A program made the position numbers and the translations under genes. Below the pieces are notes generated by a model that was given only the letters and a program-made list of their open reading frames with translations, was not told the origin of the DNA and ran no database searches. 64,000 nucleotides of DNA from Streptomyces sp. NBC_01142 (GTDB lineage Bacteria > Actinomycetota > Actinomycetes > Streptomycetales > Streptomycetaceae), in NCBI RefSeq assembly GCF_026341125.1, contig NZ_JAPEOR010000002.1:1488001-1552000 (forward strand), read 5' to 3'. Positions 15,193-23,780 of this stretch are shown one piece after another (position 1 is the stretch's first letter; every line of letters starts with the position of its first letter).

Positions 15193-16563
15193 ATGCCCCG
15201 CCCCCTGCGGGTCGCGATCGTGGGTGCCGGCCCCGCCGGGATCTACGCCGCCGACGCGCTGCTGAAGTCCGATGCCGCCACCGATCCCGGCGTCTCCATC
15301 GACCTCTTCGAGCGGATGCCGGCCCCGTTCGGGCTGATCCGGTACGGCGTCGCCCCCGACCACCCGCGTATCAAGGGCATCATCACGGCCCTCCACCAGG
15401 TGCTGGACAAGCCGCAGATACGTCTCTTCGGAAATGTCGACTACCCGACCGACATCAGCCTTGACGATCTCCACGAGTTCTACGACGCGGTGATCTTCTC
15501 CACGGGCGCGGACGCCGACCGGGCGCTGGACATACCCGGCATCGACCTCGACGGCTCCTACGGGGCCGCCGACTTCGTGTCCTGGTACGACGGGCACCCG
15601 GATGTGCCGCGCACCTGGCCGCTGGAGGCGGAGAAGGTGGCCGTCCTCGGTGTCGGCAATGTCGCCCTGGACGTGGCCCGCATCCTCGCGAAGACCGCGG
15701 ACGAGCTGCTGCCGACCGAGATCCCGCCGAATGTGTACGAGGGTCTGGCCGCCAACAAGGCGCTCGAGGTGCATGTGTTCGGGCGGCGTGGCCCGGCGCA
15801 GGCCAAGTTCAGCCCGATGGAACTGCGCGAACTCGACCACTCGCCGAACATCGAGGTCGTCGTCAACCCCGAGGACATCGACTACGACGACGGTTCCATC
15901 GCCACCCGCCGCGCCAGCAAGCAGGCGGACATGGTCGCGAAGACGCTGGAGAACTGGGCGATCCGGGATGCCGGCGACCGCCCCCACAAGCTGTTCCTGC
16001 ACTTCTTCGAGTCCCCCACCGAGGTCCTCGGCGAGGACGGCAAGGTCGTCGGTCTGCGTACCGAGCGCACCGAGCTGGACGGCACGGGCAACGTCAGGGG
16101 CACGGGCGAGATGCACACCTGGGACGTGCAGTCCGTCTACCGGGCGGTCGGCTATCTGTCCGACGAGCTGCCCAAGCTGCCGTTCGACTTCCTCACCGGC
16201 ACAGTCCCGCACGAGGGCGGCCGCGTCATCGAGGAGGGCGGCGAGCACCTTCCGTCCACCTATGTGACCGGCTGGATCAAGCGCGGGCCCGTGGGCCTCA
16301 TCGGCCACACCAAGGGCGACGCCAACGAGACGGTCGCCAATCTCCTCGACGACCACAGCAACAACCGGCTGCTCTCCCCCGGCGCACCGGGTGAGGACGC
16401 GGTGGTCAACTTCCTCGAGAGCAAGGGTGTCTCCTACACGACGTGGGAGGGCTGGCACCGCCTGGACGCGGCGGAGCGGTCGCTGGGCGAGGCGGAGGGG
16501 CGTGAGCGCGTGAAGATCGTCGAGCGCGAGGCGATGATCCGCGCGAGCGCGGAGCAGGGCTGA
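15193..16563 (+). CDS. fprA: NADP-ferredoxin reductase, FprA type
   Basis: 456-residue FAD- and NADP-dependent ferredoxin reductase of the adrenodoxin-reductase type. The N-terminal FAD-binding motif VAIVGAGPAGIYAADALL (residues 6-23) is followed by DLFERMPAPFGLIRYGVAPDH. The NADP site is VAVLGVGNVALDVARILAK (about residue 150). Conserved C-terminal patterns are YRAVGY and TGWIKRGPVGLIGHTKGDANETV. It supplies electrons to ferredoxins and cytochromes P450. Start chosen at the ATG of MPRPLRVAIVGAG. Length matches the family. Confidence 0.95.
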   Translation: MPRPLRVAIVGAGPAGIYAADALLKSDAATDPGVSIDLFERMPAPFGLIRYGVAPDHPRIKGIITALHQVLDKPQIRLFGNVDYPTDISLDDLHEFYDAVIFSTGADADRALDIPGIDLDGSYGAADFVSWYDGHPDVPRTWPLEAEKVAVLGVGNVALDVARILAKTADELLPTEIPPNVYEGLAANKALEVHVFGRRGPAQAKFSPMELRELDHSPNIEVVVNPEDIDYDDGSIATRRASKQADMVAKTLENWAIRDAGDRPHKLFLHFFESPTEVLGEDGKVVGLRTERTELDGTGNVRGTGEMHTWDVQSVYRAVGYLSDELPKLPFDFLTGTVPHEGGRVIEEGGEHLPSTYVTGWIKRGPVGLIGHTKGDANETVANLLDDHSNNRLLSPGAPGEDAVVNFLESKGVSYTTWEGWHRLDAAERSLGEAEGRERVKIVEREAMIRASAEQG

Positions 16564-16612
16564 GCGGGGGGCTTGTTCCCTGACCGGGGGCTTGTTCCCA
16601 GATCCCCCGGAA

Positions 16613-16696
16613 CGCCCCGCGGGCGTTGCCCTCAGGCGCCGGACGGGCTGCAACGCAGCCCCGCCGGCGCTTGAGGCGCCGTTCCGGGGTGGAGGC
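16613..16696. terminator. dispersed inverted-repeat element, copy B (convergent terminator)
   Basis: Arms cctcaggcgccggacgggct and agccccgccggcgcttgagg pair almost perfectly across a short loop. The element lies between convergent fprA and the VanZ-domain gene. The same arms recur at 21330-21430 (with atcgccgg core). It is a probable terminator for both genes and belongs to a repeat family scattered in this chromosome. Confidence 0.65.
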
Positions 16697-16997
16697 CCTG
16701 GAGTCTGTTGCTGCCGGGCACCGCCGCTTCTTCGTCGGGCGGTCTCGCCGGCCCCGCCGCGATGCAGTCTGACGGTGGGACGCCACGTGGCTCCCGCCCC
16801 TGCCTGTCGGATCGGTCCCCGGCGTATGAAGGGGGCTTGCCTGCTCCGATTGCGGGAGCTGTATGGGCCGAACGACGACGTGCGCGTGTCCAGGGCGACG
16901 CCCGGATGGTCCGCGTGCTCTTCCAACGGTTTGACGCTGGAACGCCGAGGCGCCGCCTCTGCCCAGGGTTTGGGGTGAAGGCGGCGCCTGGATGGGG
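16697..16997. other. convergent intergenic remainder
   Basis: No supported gene is seen in this stretch between copy B of the inverted repeat and the 3' end of the VanZ-domain gene. Base composition is somewhat lower in GC than flanks. It could contain remnants of displaced coding sequence, but no recognisable protein pattern is present. Confidence 0.4.
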
Positions 16998-18290
16998 TTA
17001 TGTCCGCGGGGCCGGCGGGGCTGACTCGCTTTGTTTGTCCGGCTGTACTGGTAGCCCGGTGACAGCGTCGAGGAAGACGTCGGAGTTGTTCACGCCGATG
17101 AGCCAGACGGGTCGCCAGTTCCCGCCCACGCGTTGTGCGAGGAGCAGCGCGCTGGAGGCCTTGCCTTTTGCCTGCTGGCCGGCCAGACGCTTGGCATCGA
17201 ACTCCGTGATGGCTGGTTCGGGAAGGACAGGATCTCTCTCCGGTCTGGAGGTGAATCCGAGGATGCGGCCTGCTCTGGTGACGGTGAGATCGAGCCGCAT
17301 CGGCATCATGATGCCGCTGAAGTAGCGCCGGTAGGTCACCACGTATACGGAGTCGGGACCATCTCCGACTGTTCGGATCTGCTGTTTGCTTCGGGCGATG
17401 CTCTGGGGGAGCCACTTCTTCGCGTAGCCGTTCGCGATCTTCGTGGCCTCTGCTGCGGTGACGTTGCCCGGGTCGCCCTGGTTGTCGGACGACCAGGCCT
17501 GGATCAACGTACGGTCGGGCCACCATCCTGAGATGGTGCCGCGGTTCGTGGACGCGGTGATCAATGAGCGTGATCTCCCGCTCAGCTCGGCAGAGGTCTG
17601 CCCGACATGAGTTCCCTCACCGAACACGGCTGTGGCGGCGGTTTTGATCCACTCTTCCGATCCGTCGACTCCGTCCACCTGCGCCCGATGCTGGTCGTCT
17701 GTGGCGACAGTGTCGACGGTTTGGGTCTGAGTGAGCAGAAGGCCGGCCAGCACGGCCGCCCCCACGACAGCCAGAGCGGCACCCCAGGCGAGGTCACGCC
17801 CCGGCCGGTGGAAGCGGTGCTGACGGATCCCGATCCACGTCGCACCAAGTGCCGCTCCGATCAGCGTTCCCATGACGTTGGCCGTGATGTCCGTGATGCT
17901 GCACGAGCGCCCGACGGGCGCGACGGCCTGAACGAACTCGACCCAACCGCTGAAGATCATGAAGCTGGCAGCGACTGTCACCGGCCGCCGCCACAGGAGC
18001 ACACCCAGACCCGCTCCAGGGACGAACAGAGCAACGTTGAGGAGCGCACTGGATGACGTGAGCACATGCCGCGGAAGACCGACATCACACTGCCCCGCAG
18101 ACACACCCGAGCTGCTCGGCAGCAAGGTGACCGTCAGGATCCCCGCAACGGCGACAGCCAGCAACACCGGCAGGAGCACCGGTCTCTTCCGCGCCCGGCA
18201 CACCAGTGCGGTCGGCGCGGCACACATGACAGCCAGGACGGCAAAGGACAGGAACAAGCCGGGGACGGCTCCGATGGACGCTTCAATCAT
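16998..18290 (-). CDS. VanZ-domain membrane protein with large extracytoplasmic C-terminal domain
   Basis: 430 residues. The N-terminal half is a VanZ-like membrane domain of four to five helices (residues 5-175; TVTLLPSSSGVSA, NVALFVPGAGLGVLL, SCSITDITANVMGTLIGAALG). A further helix (about 170-192) leads into a soluble extracellular region of about 240 residues. This region includes NVTAAEATKIANGYAKKWLPQ and PSY-like pattern GRILGFTSRPERD; its repeated strand-helix layout suggests a PepSY-like fold, but this is uncertain. VanZ proteins are linked to glycopeptide or lipopeptide resistance. The hybrid architecture is unusual. GC and codon use are slightly lower than neighbours. Confidence 0.85.
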   Translation of the reverse strand: MIEASIGAVPGLFLSFAVLAVMCAAPTALVCRARKRPVLLPVLLAVAVAGILTVTLLPSSSGVSAGQCDVGLPRHVLTSSSALLNVALFVPGAGLGVLLWRRPVTVAASFMIFSGWVEFVQAVAPVGRSCSITDITANVMGTLIGAALGATWIGIRQHRFHRPGRDLAWGAALAVVGAAVLAGLLLTQTQTVDTVATDDQHRAQVDGVDGSEEWIKTAATAVFGEGTHVGQTSAELSGRSRSLITASTNRGTISGWWPDRTLIQAWSSDNQGDPGNVTAAEATKIANGYAKKWLPQSIARSKQQIRTVGDGPDSVYVVTYRRYFSGIMMPMRLDLTVTRAGRILGFTSRPERDPVLPEPAITEFDAKRLAGQQAKGKASSALLLAQRVGGNWRPVWLIGVNNSDVFLDAVTGLPVQPDKQSESAPPAPRT

Positions 18291-18307
18291 AAATGGCCTC
18301 CTGTTCG

Positions 18308-18339
18308 CTGCGGCCGGGGCAAGTCAACCCCGGCCGCAG
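18308..18339. terminator. perfect 12-bp hairpin terminator
   Basis: CTGCGGCCGGGG (18308-18319) pairs perfectly with CCCCGGCCGCAG (18328-18339) across an 8-nt loop. On the minus strand it follows the secreted-protein stop by 12 bases and precedes the VanZ gene by 18 bases. It would separate the two transcription units or attenuate read-through. Confidence 0.8.
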
Positions 18340-18350
18340 ACAGGACAGGG

Positions 18351-18746
18351 TCAGCAGACGTCCAGGTTGGGTGTGTAGTACTTGCCCGTACTCGCGATCA
18401 TGTAGCCGGCGACCGAACAGTCTGTGGTCTGGGACTTGGCGAGGCCACCCCAGTTCTTGGTCTTCGTCTCGCCAGCCGAGATCTTCATGGCATCCGTCTT
18501 GAAGAGGGCAACGCCTGTGCTGAGCGCAAGCTGGATGGAGACTCTGTCGCCCCCAGTCTTCTTGTAGCTGGTCTGGGCGTAGTACAGGCTGCAATTGCCG
18601 GTCACGGTGCAGCCGTTGTCCGCGGTGACCTTCAGGACCCCGTTGGACAGCTTGGTGCTCTTCGAGCCGTAGGCGAACGCGGTTCCGCCCGTCAGAGCGA
18701 TGATCCCGGCTGCCGCTGCAGCAATGGCTATAGCTTTCTTGAACAC
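18351..18746 (-). CDS. small secreted protein with four cysteines
   Basis: 131 residues with a Sec signal peptide (MFKKAIAIAAAAAGIIALTGGTAFA, cleavage after about residue 25). The mature domain of about 105 residues contains four Cys (CTVTGNC, DCSVAGY and the final residue C), enough for two disulfides. Repeated strand-rich segments (LSNGVLKVTADNG, RVSIQLALSTGVALF, KISAGETKTKNWGG) suggest a beta-sandwich. Family unrecognised. Immediately upstream of the VanZ gene on the same strand but separated by a strong terminator. Confidence 0.85.
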   Translation of the reverse strand: MFKKAIAIAAAAAGIIALTGGTAFAYGSKSTKLSNGVLKVTADNGCTVTGNCSLYYAQTSYKKTGGDRVSIQLALSTGVALFKTDAMKISAGETKTKNWGGLAKSQTTDCSVAGYMIASTGKYYTPNLDVC

Positions 18747-19323
18747 AGTTCTCTCCCCGTATGGGTGTCATTCTCCGGCGCTTGCAAACCAAGATCGCCA
18801 GCCGACACGCCATGTTGGGGGCATGGCGGCACTGCCTCAAACCGCCTTAGGGCGCAGTGGCCGAAAGGACTCAAGTCCTTCGGCTGGGCGTCGCATGCCT
18901 CGCGCTACTGGATGTCATGAAACTCAAGGCTCTTCGGGCGCATGGCGAACGCCCTGCAGCCGCTCACGATTGGCAGAGAATCGACGGCAACACCGAACTG
19001 ATAGTGCGCGTCATAATCCGGCGGTCGCCGGTGCGTGGACACCGACTGGTCATCACCGGAGCCGAAGATGCCTTCGCGGCCACTCGGCCAGCATGTGGGG
19101 GTGTGTCGGGGCTGGCCGGCAGTCCCTCGGGTGACTGGTGCGGGATGATCGGCCCGGCATCGGGCCGGGGTGCACGTCCCTCAGCATTCGCCCTACATCT
19201 CGCCCTACGGTCGCCCCTGCGTTCTCGTTCTGCGCTGATCCAATGCTCCCAGGGTGAGTACGGGCCGAGGTCATAAGATCGTTAAGCAAGCACATTGATG
19301 CGATCCAGTGTGGCCGGATGCGT
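18747..19323. other. intergenic region without a supported gene
   Basis: About 575 bp between the secreted-protein gene and the response regulator. A reading frame at 18857-19276 on the + strand has no recognisable motif and lacks a good RBS; it is not called. A near-perfect hairpin lies at 18861-18883. Some lower-GC bases suggest a remnant of a lost gene. Confidence 0.5.
18861..18883. promoter_or_regulatory. near-perfect inverted repeat
   Basis: CCGAAAGGACT (18861-18871) and AGTCCTTCGG (18874-18883) pair with a single bulged base across a 2-nt centre. It lies 115 bp upstream of the secreted-protein start. It may be an operator or an RNA hairpin; no consensus recognised. Confidence 0.4.
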
Positions 19324-19992
19324 CTAGGCGTCTCCCGGGACCACCAGCCCCGACTCGTACGCCACGATCACCAGCTGTGCCCGGTCCCGGGCTCCCAACT
19401 TGCCCATGATCCGGCTGACATGGGTCTTCGCGGTCAGCGGGCTCAGGCCCAGCGTCTCGGCGATCTCCGTGTTGTTCAGGCCGCGCGCGAGCAGCGCGAG
19501 CACCTGGCGTTCGCGGTCGGTCAGACCGTCCGGGCCGCCCGTGGTGGGCGGCCCCGAGGGCGCGCTCAGGACCCGGGCGATCAGACGGGACGTGGGGCCC
19601 GGCGAGAGCAGCGACTCCCCCGCCGCCACCGTCCTGATCGCGGCGAGCAGGTCGGCCGGTCTGGTGTCCTTCACCAGGAAGCCGGACGCGCCCGCGCGCA
19701 GCGCCTCGAGGATGTGCTCGTCGGTGTCGTAGGTCGTGAGAATCAGGACCTTGACGCCTGCGAGGTCGTCGTCGGAGGCGATCAGGCGGGTCGCTTCGAT
19801 GCCGTCGAGTTCGGGCATGCGTATGTCCATGACGACGAGGTCCGCGCGTTCGGTGCGGGCCAGTTCGACCGCCTCCGCGCCCGTGCCCGCCTGGCCGACG
19901 ACCTCCATGTCGCGGGCGGACTCGACGAGCATCGCGAAGGCGGCCCGTACGAGCGTCTGGTCGTCGGCGAGCAGGACGCGGATCGTGCTCAT
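19324..19992 (-). CDS. LuxR/NarL-type response regulator
   Basis: 222 residues: receiver domain (phosphoacceptor D56 in LVVMDIRMPE, switch segment GASGFLVKDTRPADLL) and C-terminal HTH_LuxR (LTDRERQVLALLARGLNNTEIAETLGLSPLTAKTHVSRIM, about 155-205). The ATG overlaps the kinase stop as ATGA, so they are a translationally coupled pair. The upstream MMPL transporter gene on the same strand is a plausible target or operon partner. Confidence 0.96.
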   Translation of the reverse strand: MSTIRVLLADDQTLVRAAFAMLVESARDMEVVGQAGTGAEAVELARTERADLVVMDIRMPELDGIEATRLIASDDDLAGVKVLILTTYDTDEHILEALRAGASGFLVKDTRPADLLAAIRTVAAGESLLSPGPTSRLIARVLSAPSGPPTTGGPDGLTDRERQVLALLARGLNNTEIAETLGLSPLTAKTHVSRIMGKLGARDRAQLVIVAYESGLVVPGDA

Positions 19993-21224
19993 GCGAGGGC
20001 CTCCGATGGCTGGAGCGGCAGGACCGCCGCCACGACGAACCCGCCGCCGTCGCGCGGGCCCGCGGACAGTGTGCCTCCCACGCTGCGGGCGCGCTCGCGC
20101 ATTCCGACGATGCCGTAGCCGGAGCCGCCGGTTTCGCCCGGACCCGTACCGTCGTCGGTGACCGTGACATCCAGCGCCCGGCCGCGCAGTTGGACCGCCA
20201 CGGTGATCTGCACGCCCGAGCCCCCGTGCCGTACGGCATTGGTCAGCGACTCCTGCACGATGCGGTACGCCGCGGCCTCGACCGCCGGTGGCAGGCGTAC
20301 CTCCCCGGTGCGCACCGTCAGGTCCGCGTTCGCCGCCCGTACGAGACCGGGCAGCGCCCTCAGATCGGGCAGTGGGCCGTGCGGTTCCGGGCCGTCCGGG
20401 CCGTCCGCTCTCAGCACCTCCAAGGTGGTGCGCAGTTCACCGCGCGCGGTGCGGCAGGTGTCCGCTATGTCATCGAGGGCCTTGGCGATCGCGGCCCGGT
20501 CGAGCCGGTCGGGATCGACGGCCAGGACATGCGCGGCGACGGAGGTCTGCACGCCGATAAGGGTGATGGAGTGGGCGAGGAGGTCGTGCAGATCGCGGGC
20601 GATACGCAGGCGTTCCTCGGCGACGCGGCGGGCGGCCTCCTCCTCGCGGGTGCGTTCGGCCCGCTCCGCTCGGCCCACGACGGAGGCGATGTAGCGACGG
20701 TAGACGCGCACGTCCACGCCGAGGACGAGCACCGCCAGGATCCAGCCGGAGGTGCGCAGCGACTCCAGGCCTTGGTGGGTGTTGACCCTGAACATCACCG
20801 TGAGGGCGATGCCGATGACACCGGTGCCGATGAGCATGGTGTGCAGCGGACGGAGGATGGTGGCAACGGTGTAGAGAGCCAGGAGGGAGCCGGGGACGGG
20901 CGCGAAGTGCGTGTTGTCGAAGGCGTGGTACGGGCCGATGCATGCCAGCACGGCGAGCAGCACGAGAAGCGGCCGTCTCCTGCGCCACGCCAGGGGCACG
21001 ATGCTGCCGGCGAGCAGCGCCCAGCCGAGTACGTCGGGCTGGCGGCCGTCCTTGACGACCAGAGCCAGTACGACGGCGAGGACACCCGTGCCCGCGGCGA
21101 TGACGGCGTCGTTGCGCTGCCGGTGCGGCACTGTCAGAGGGTCACGGCTGACGGCGGTGAGAAGGCGCTCGCCGAGGCGGGGGCGGGCGCGCGGGAGTTC
21201 GGGGTCGGTCGGCGGCTGCTGCAC
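19989..21224 (-). CDS. sensor histidine kinase (HisKA_3)
   Basis: 411 residues with about five transmembrane helices (40-180), a coiled linker (RAERAERTREEEAARRVAEE) and a HisKA_3 helix with phospho-accepting His 213 in RIARDLHDLLAHSI. HATPase_c follows with N-box ESLTNAVRHGG and G-box DDGTGPGETGGSGYGIVGM. No extracytoplasmic sensor domain. GTG 21224 is chosen for its SD (ggagg, spacing about 9). ATGA overlap with the regulator gene. An inverted-repeat element and hairpin separate it from the MMPL gene upstream. Confidence 0.94.
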   Translation of the reverse strand: MQQPPTDPELPRARPRLGERLLTAVSRDPLTVPHRQRNDAVIAAGTGVLAVVLALVVKDGRQPDVLGWALLAGSIVPLAWRRRRPLLVLLAVLACIGPYHAFDNTHFAPVPGSLLALYTVATILRPLHTMLIGTGVIGIALTVMFRVNTHQGLESLRTSGWILAVLVLGVDVRVYRRYIASVVGRAERAERTREEEAARRVAEERLRIARDLHDLLAHSITLIGVQTSVAAHVLAVDPDRLDRAAIAKALDDIADTCRTARGELRTTLEVLRADGPDGPEPHGPLPDLRALPGLVRAANADLTVRTGEVRLPPAVEAAAYRIVQESLTNAVRHGGSGVQITVAVQLRGRALDVTVTDDGTGPGETGGSGYGIVGMRERARSVGGTLSAGPRDGGGFVVAAVLPLQPSEALA

Positions 21225-21465
21225 GGGTCCATCCTCCGGGAAATGCGCCTGCGGGAGGGAGAGGGTTTCCCCGGGCGTCGGGACGCCGCTTCCCGCAACT
21301 GGGGGCAAGCCCCCAGAACCCCGGAACGCCCTCCGGGCGTTGTCCTCAATCGCCGGACGGGCTGGGAAGTCCTCGGGCGGGCACTTCAAGCCCCGCCGTA
21401 CGAGAACCTCAAGCCCCGCCGGCGATTGAGGCGCGGGCCCCAGGGCAGACCCCGGGTTGCGGGAA
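21225..21465. repeat. dispersed inverted-repeat element, copy C, with duplicated arm
   Basis: cctcaatcgccggacgggct at about 21342-21361 pairs with agccccgccggcgattgagg at about 21410-21429. An extra partial arm (caagccccgccg) lies between them at about 21388, so the loop has a duplicated segment. It sits in the 290-bp gap between the kinase and MMPL genes, both minus strand. The flanking arm ggaacgccctccgggcgtt repeats the arrangement of copy B (gaacgccccgcgggcgtt). Confidence 0.65.
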
Positions 21466-21494
21466 GGGGCGGGGTGGGGAACACACCCCGCCCC
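21466..21494. terminator. hairpin terminator of the MMPL gene
   Basis: GGGGCGGGGTG (21466-21476) pairs with CACCCCGCCCC (21484-21494) as a perfect 11-bp stem. It lies 24 bases beyond the MMPL stop in the direction of transcription. Confidence 0.7.
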
Positions 21495-21517
21495 GGGCAT
21501 CCGCGGCGGGCGACGGG

Positions 21518-23605
21518 TCACGCCCGCCCAGCCCGCTCCGGCTCCCGCTGCCGCACACCCACCGCGGCGGCTCCCGCGCCCACCGGTCGGGCGAGAGCGC
21601 CCGGCCACCACACCCACCGCCCCAGCAGCAGACTCGCGGACGTCACCAGATATGTCCGCACCAGGAACGTGTCCAGCAGGACGCCCACCGCGACGACGAA
21701 GCCCATCTCGACCAGCGGCACGAGCGGCAGGTTCATCAGCACCCCGAACGTCGCGGCCAGCACGATGCCCGCCGAGGCGATGACGCCACCCGTCGTGCGC
21801 AGGGCGGTCAGCGCAGCGGCCGCCGGTTCCGCCCCGGACAGGGCCTCCTCGCGCATCCGGTGCATCACGAAGATGCCGTAGTCCACGCCCAGCGCCACGA
21901 GGAAGACGAAGGAGAGCAGCGGCAGCCCCGGGTCCATGCCCGGGAAGCCGAAGAGCGGCTCGAAGACCAGCCCGCCCAGACCCATCGCCGCGCCCCACAC
22001 CGCGACGACCGCGACAACGAGGATCAGCGGCGCGACGAGGCTGCGCAGCAGGGCGATCAGGATCAGCAGGACGGCTACGAGCACCAGCGGGACGACGACC
22101 ATCCGGTCCCGTGAGTTGGTCTCCTCCAGGTCCAGTTGCTGCGCGCTCGGACCGCCGACGTAGCTGCCGTCCAGTGCACCGCGCAGTGCCTTGATGGTCG
22201 CGGTCTCGCCTGCCGTCTCGGGCGCGTCCTTGCCGAAGACGGAGAGCTCGGTCCATCCGTCCGCGCTGCGTCCGCGTTCGGCGGACACCACTCCGGGAGT
22301 CGTACGGGCCCGGGCGAGCGCCTCGTCCGCGGTGTCCGCCGGTGTGACCACGCTGATCGGCTGGCTGCTGCGGTCGGGGTAGGCGTCGGCCAGGGTCCGC
22401 ATGGCGGAGACGGATTCGGGCCGGTCGGTGAAGCTGTCCTCCTGGGCGAGGTTGCCGGGGAGGTTGAACGCACCGAGCGCGAGGGCCCCGAGGAGGGCCG
22501 CGCCGGAGGCGAGGACGGCCACGGGCCTGCGCCCGGCGGAGCTGCCCATCGCGGCGAAGAGCGAGCGACGTGCCTTGGGCTCGCTGTCGTACGCGGGAAT
22601 GAGCGGCCAGAAGACCCGGCGGCCGAGCAGGACGAGCACGGCGGGCAGCAGCGTCAGCATCGCGGCCAGCGCACAGACCACACCCACCGCGCCGACGGGA
22701 CCGAGCCCGCGGGCGCTGTTGAGGTCGGCGGCGAGCAGGCACAGGAGCCCGGCCGCGACGGTCCCCGAGGAGGCGAGGACGGCCGGCCCGCAGCCGCGCA
22801 GGGCGGCGCGCATCGCGTCGTACGGCTGTGGGACGCGCCGCAGCTCCTCGCGGTACCGGGCGACGAGCAGCAGGGCGTAGTCGGTGCCCGCGCCGAAGAC
22901 GAGGACGGTCATGATCCCCGCGCTCTGGCTGGTGACGGTGAGGTCGAAGCCCTGGACGAGGCCGTAGATCACAGCCCTGGTGGTGAGGGCGGCAACGCCG
23001 ACGACGACCAGCGGGACCAGCCACAGGAACGGGCTGCGGTAGGTGAGGATCAGCAGGACGGCGACGACGAGGACGGTCGCGATCATCAGCGTGCCGTCGA
23101 TGGACTCGAAGACCTCCCCCATGTCGGTCTGCAGGGCGCCCGGTCCGCCGACCTCGACGCTCAGCCCTTCGACGCCGCTCACTCTCTTGCGGACGTCCTC
23201 GACGAAGGCTGCGCGCGCCTCCTCGTCGGAGCCGGGCCCCGTGGTCGACACCGGGATCATCAGGGTCGTGCCGTCCCTGGAGGGGATGCCCTTCGCAGGA
23301 CCGGTGAGTGCGTGTGCGGCGGCTATCTCCCCGGCCTGCCGGTCCGCCACCGCACGGTCGGCCGCGGTCAGCCCGCCGCCGCGGTGGTAGACGAGGACGA
23401 GATCGGTGGACTCGCCACCGGGCAGCTCCTGCTGGATCTGTGCGACCTGGGTGGAGTCCGCGTTCGCCGGGAGGTAGTCCACGATGTTGTCGCGCTGTAC
23501 GTCGCCGAGTTTGCCGGCGAAAGGCCCGGCGAGGGCGAGGACGGCGATCCAGAGCGCGAGCACCGCCCACGGCACGACTCGACGCCTCTTGTGTACGGGC
23601 CCCAT
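21518..23605 (-). CDS. MMPL-family (RND) transporter
   Basis: 695-residue efflux pump-type membrane protein with two repeats, each with one helix, a large extracytoplasmic loop and five helices. Signatures visible: N-terminal RRVVPWAVLALWIAVLALAGPFAGKL, loop LPANADSTQVAQIQQELPGGESTDLVLVYHRG, and the helix pairs VLVFGAGTDYALLLVARYREELRR and FLVALGVDYGIFVMHRMREEALSG. The latter Asp-Tyr pairs (GTDYAL, GVDYGI) are the proton-relay residues of MMPL proteins. It probably exports lipids or hydrophobic drugs. The downstream kinase-regulator pair may control it. Confidence 0.95.
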   Translation of the reverse strand: MGPVHKRRRVVPWAVLALWIAVLALAGPFAGKLGDVQRDNIVDYLPANADSTQVAQIQQELPGGESTDLVLVYHRGGGLTAADRAVADRQAGEIAAAHALTGPAKGIPSRDGTTLMIPVSTTGPGSDEEARAAFVEDVRKRVSGVEGLSVEVGGPGALQTDMGEVFESIDGTLMIATVLVVAVLLILTYRSPFLWLVPLVVVGVAALTTRAVIYGLVQGFDLTVTSQSAGIMTVLVFGAGTDYALLLVARYREELRRVPQPYDAMRAALRGCGPAVLASSGTVAAGLLCLLAADLNSARGLGPVGAVGVVCALAAMLTLLPAVLVLLGRRVFWPLIPAYDSEPKARRSLFAAMGSSAGRRPVAVLASGAALLGALALGAFNLPGNLAQEDSFTDRPESVSAMRTLADAYPDRSSQPISVVTPADTADEALARARTTPGVVSAERGRSADGWTELSVFGKDAPETAGETATIKALRGALDGSYVGGPSAQQLDLEETNSRDRMVVVPLVLVAVLLILIALLRSLVAPLILVVAVVAVWGAAMGLGGLVFEPLFGFPGMDPGLPLLSFVFLVALGVDYGIFVMHRMREEALSGAEPAAAALTALRTTGGVIASAGIVLAATFGVLMNLPLVPLVEMGFVVAVGVLLDTFLVRTYLVTSASLLLGRWVWWPGALARPVGAGAAAVGVRQREPERAGRA

Positions 23606-23780
23606 GGGTGTCTCCCCTTCATCACGGGTGTCCGGTGTTGGATTCCGTCACCAGACTCCCGTCGGGGAGCGCTCGATTCGTCGCGCGGACGGCCGAGACG
23701 GGGGTTACTGCGCCGGGCGGCGCCGGCCGGAAATTACTCCCCAGGGAGTACGCGCAGGCAGTACGCGCAGGGAGTACGGA

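Noticed and set aside
18857..19276. 139-codon frame on the + strand
   Set aside because: No RBS, no recognisable domain and low coding character; treated as a possible gene remnant only.
21225..23570. Minus-strand open frame continuing upstream of the kinase across the MMPL gene
   Set aside because: The upstream part is an Arg-rich shadow of the MMPL transporter; the real kinase starts at GTG 21224.
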